DNA from: Loripinus fragilis
Taxonomy: Eukaryota; Mollusca; Bivalvia; Lucinida; Lucinidae
DNA: 64,000 nt
Direction of reading: 5' to 3'
Assembly: GCA_964019695.1 (NCBI GenBank)
Contig: OZ026518.1
Span: forward strand, 107,976,305-108,040,304
Within the stretch, counting starts at the first letter, position 1, and each line of letters begins with the position of its first letter. The notes below the pieces were generated by a model that was not told the origin of the DNA, did no database searches, and saw only the letters and a program-made list of their open reading frames with translations. The translations under genes and the position numbers were made by a program. This document shows positions 63,010 through 64,000 of the stretch, one piece after another.

Positions 63010-64000
63010 ATGCATATTTTGTCTATTTGATTTAACAGATTGAATGCGCATTTCGCTTCCAATATAGAATTTTTCTTAAAATGTTTCTTATTTTTCGTTT
63101 ATACATGTTTTATTTTGCTGTTATGAATCAAAATGCTGCTGAAATGGCTGTTGCTCAGTAAAATTTGCCTGGGTTTGGGTCATTGAATTCACATTTTTGT
63201 CATGAATGGATAGTTTTTATTTCATATTTTCTTCATGTTAAACCCGTGGCATGAAGAGAAAAATTAATATATCCCCAACATATTGCTATTTCTAAACTTA
63301 ACCCCAGTTTTATGGCCATTTCCAGACTGTACGCACACCAAAAGTTCCACTTACACGGCGTATAAATTGTAGCGTTTTTCGAGTTGAGGTGGATGGGTAT
63401 TTCGAGTTATGCAATGCTTCTGGATGAGTATTTTGAGCATAATTTCTGTACGGGTAGTTCGAGTAGCAAAGCCTTCGGCGATTCTGAGTCATAACATGTC
63501 TATCTAGAATGGCAATCAGACAGACGGACAAACAAAGCAAACTACGCTATTTCTATTGTTTTTGATGAGAAATCAAGACAATTCACTGACAAGATAGTTC
63601 ATCAACAGAATAGATATCAATTCACTGACAAATTTTATATTGTAGTTTTATGGAATGTCTCAATTCATGCTATAATAAACAAAGGCCTGATATAAAGTCA
63701 AATAAGATATATGTTAGCTATTACAACTCGATTTATTGGACATACACATGGCTTATGTCAATAAAGCCACCATTACATTGTCTGTGCAAAAATATGTTTA
63801 TATTACCAAATATAAAATCATAACCCATTTAAGGTATGAAGGAAAAAAAACATGGTATGCATACCAACATTCTGCTTTGGTATTTAAACGGAATGCTCGT
63901 CATCGTTGACAAACTACATCTAAAATAAGATATATGTCTAGCTATAGGATGACATCAGCCTAGCTCCATGTATCCTTAACATGTTTGCCTATTATGAATT
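63010..64000. other. Right edge, no recognised coding sequence
   Basis: AT-rich; possible first intron of a rightward gene. A region near 63355-63490 has TTCGAGT-rich inverted pieces (a decayed MITE). Otherwise nothing could be supported. Confidence 0.4.

Overview
This is a eukaryotic, AT-rich, intron-rich and transposon-dense window. The organism is most likely a lophotrochozoan and probably a bivalve mollusc. That view rests on the compact exons in long repeat-filled introns, Penelope-like retroelements, tRNA-derived SINEs, many TA/TTAA/8-bp-TSD MITEs, and a repeat carrying nuclear-receptor-site motifs of a kind I associate with molluscs. The species call is inference.

Two protein-coding genes can be read exon by exon with consistent GT/AG sites and phases. 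On the minus strand (20299 down to 170, running off the left edge) lies a Ldh2-type malate/L-lactate dehydrogenase (2-oxoacid oxidoreductase) gene. Nine exons encode 337 residues here, with a presequence that looks mitochondrial; the last exon or exons lie left of position 1. On the plus strand (46209 to 61268) lies a complete seven-exon BTB-BACK-Kelch gene of 578 codons that I recognise as IPP (KLHL27), a predicted CUL3 adaptor and actin-binding protein. At 62940-63005 there is a weak candidate for the promoter and 5' exon of a third, rightward gene. The two main genes point away from each other across about 26 kb of gene-poor sequence and have no evident functional link.

The 20.3-46.2 kb interval is a transposon graveyard. 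It holds a 6.1-kb element with long diverged inverted repeats that contains a 1.35-kb mariner-like element, decayed LINE 3' ends, SINEs, and three long copies of one Penelope-like retroelement family. One copy has an open 469-codon reverse transcriptase frame; another is split by a 1,007-bp TA-flanked MITE. Three further copies or tails occur elsewhere (11.4-12.1 kb, 27.7 kb, 59.1-60.7 kb). All share one 3' end and are 5'-truncated at different points.

The observations most worth following are: (1) an array of six perfect and three imperfect oestrogen-response-element palindromes inside a TIR element in IPP intron 3; (2) a near-perfect 86-bp-arm foldback starting 11 nt after the IPP exon 1 donor; (3) a MITE whose terminal repeat supplies the end of an intron in the dehydrogenase gene, and other foldbacks lying within about 35 nt of 5' splice sites in both genes; (4) a MITE with mirror-placed RFX X-box-like palindromes; (5) several insertions with clear target-site duplications that give the order of events. 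All coordinates were read by eye; no alignment or search was run.
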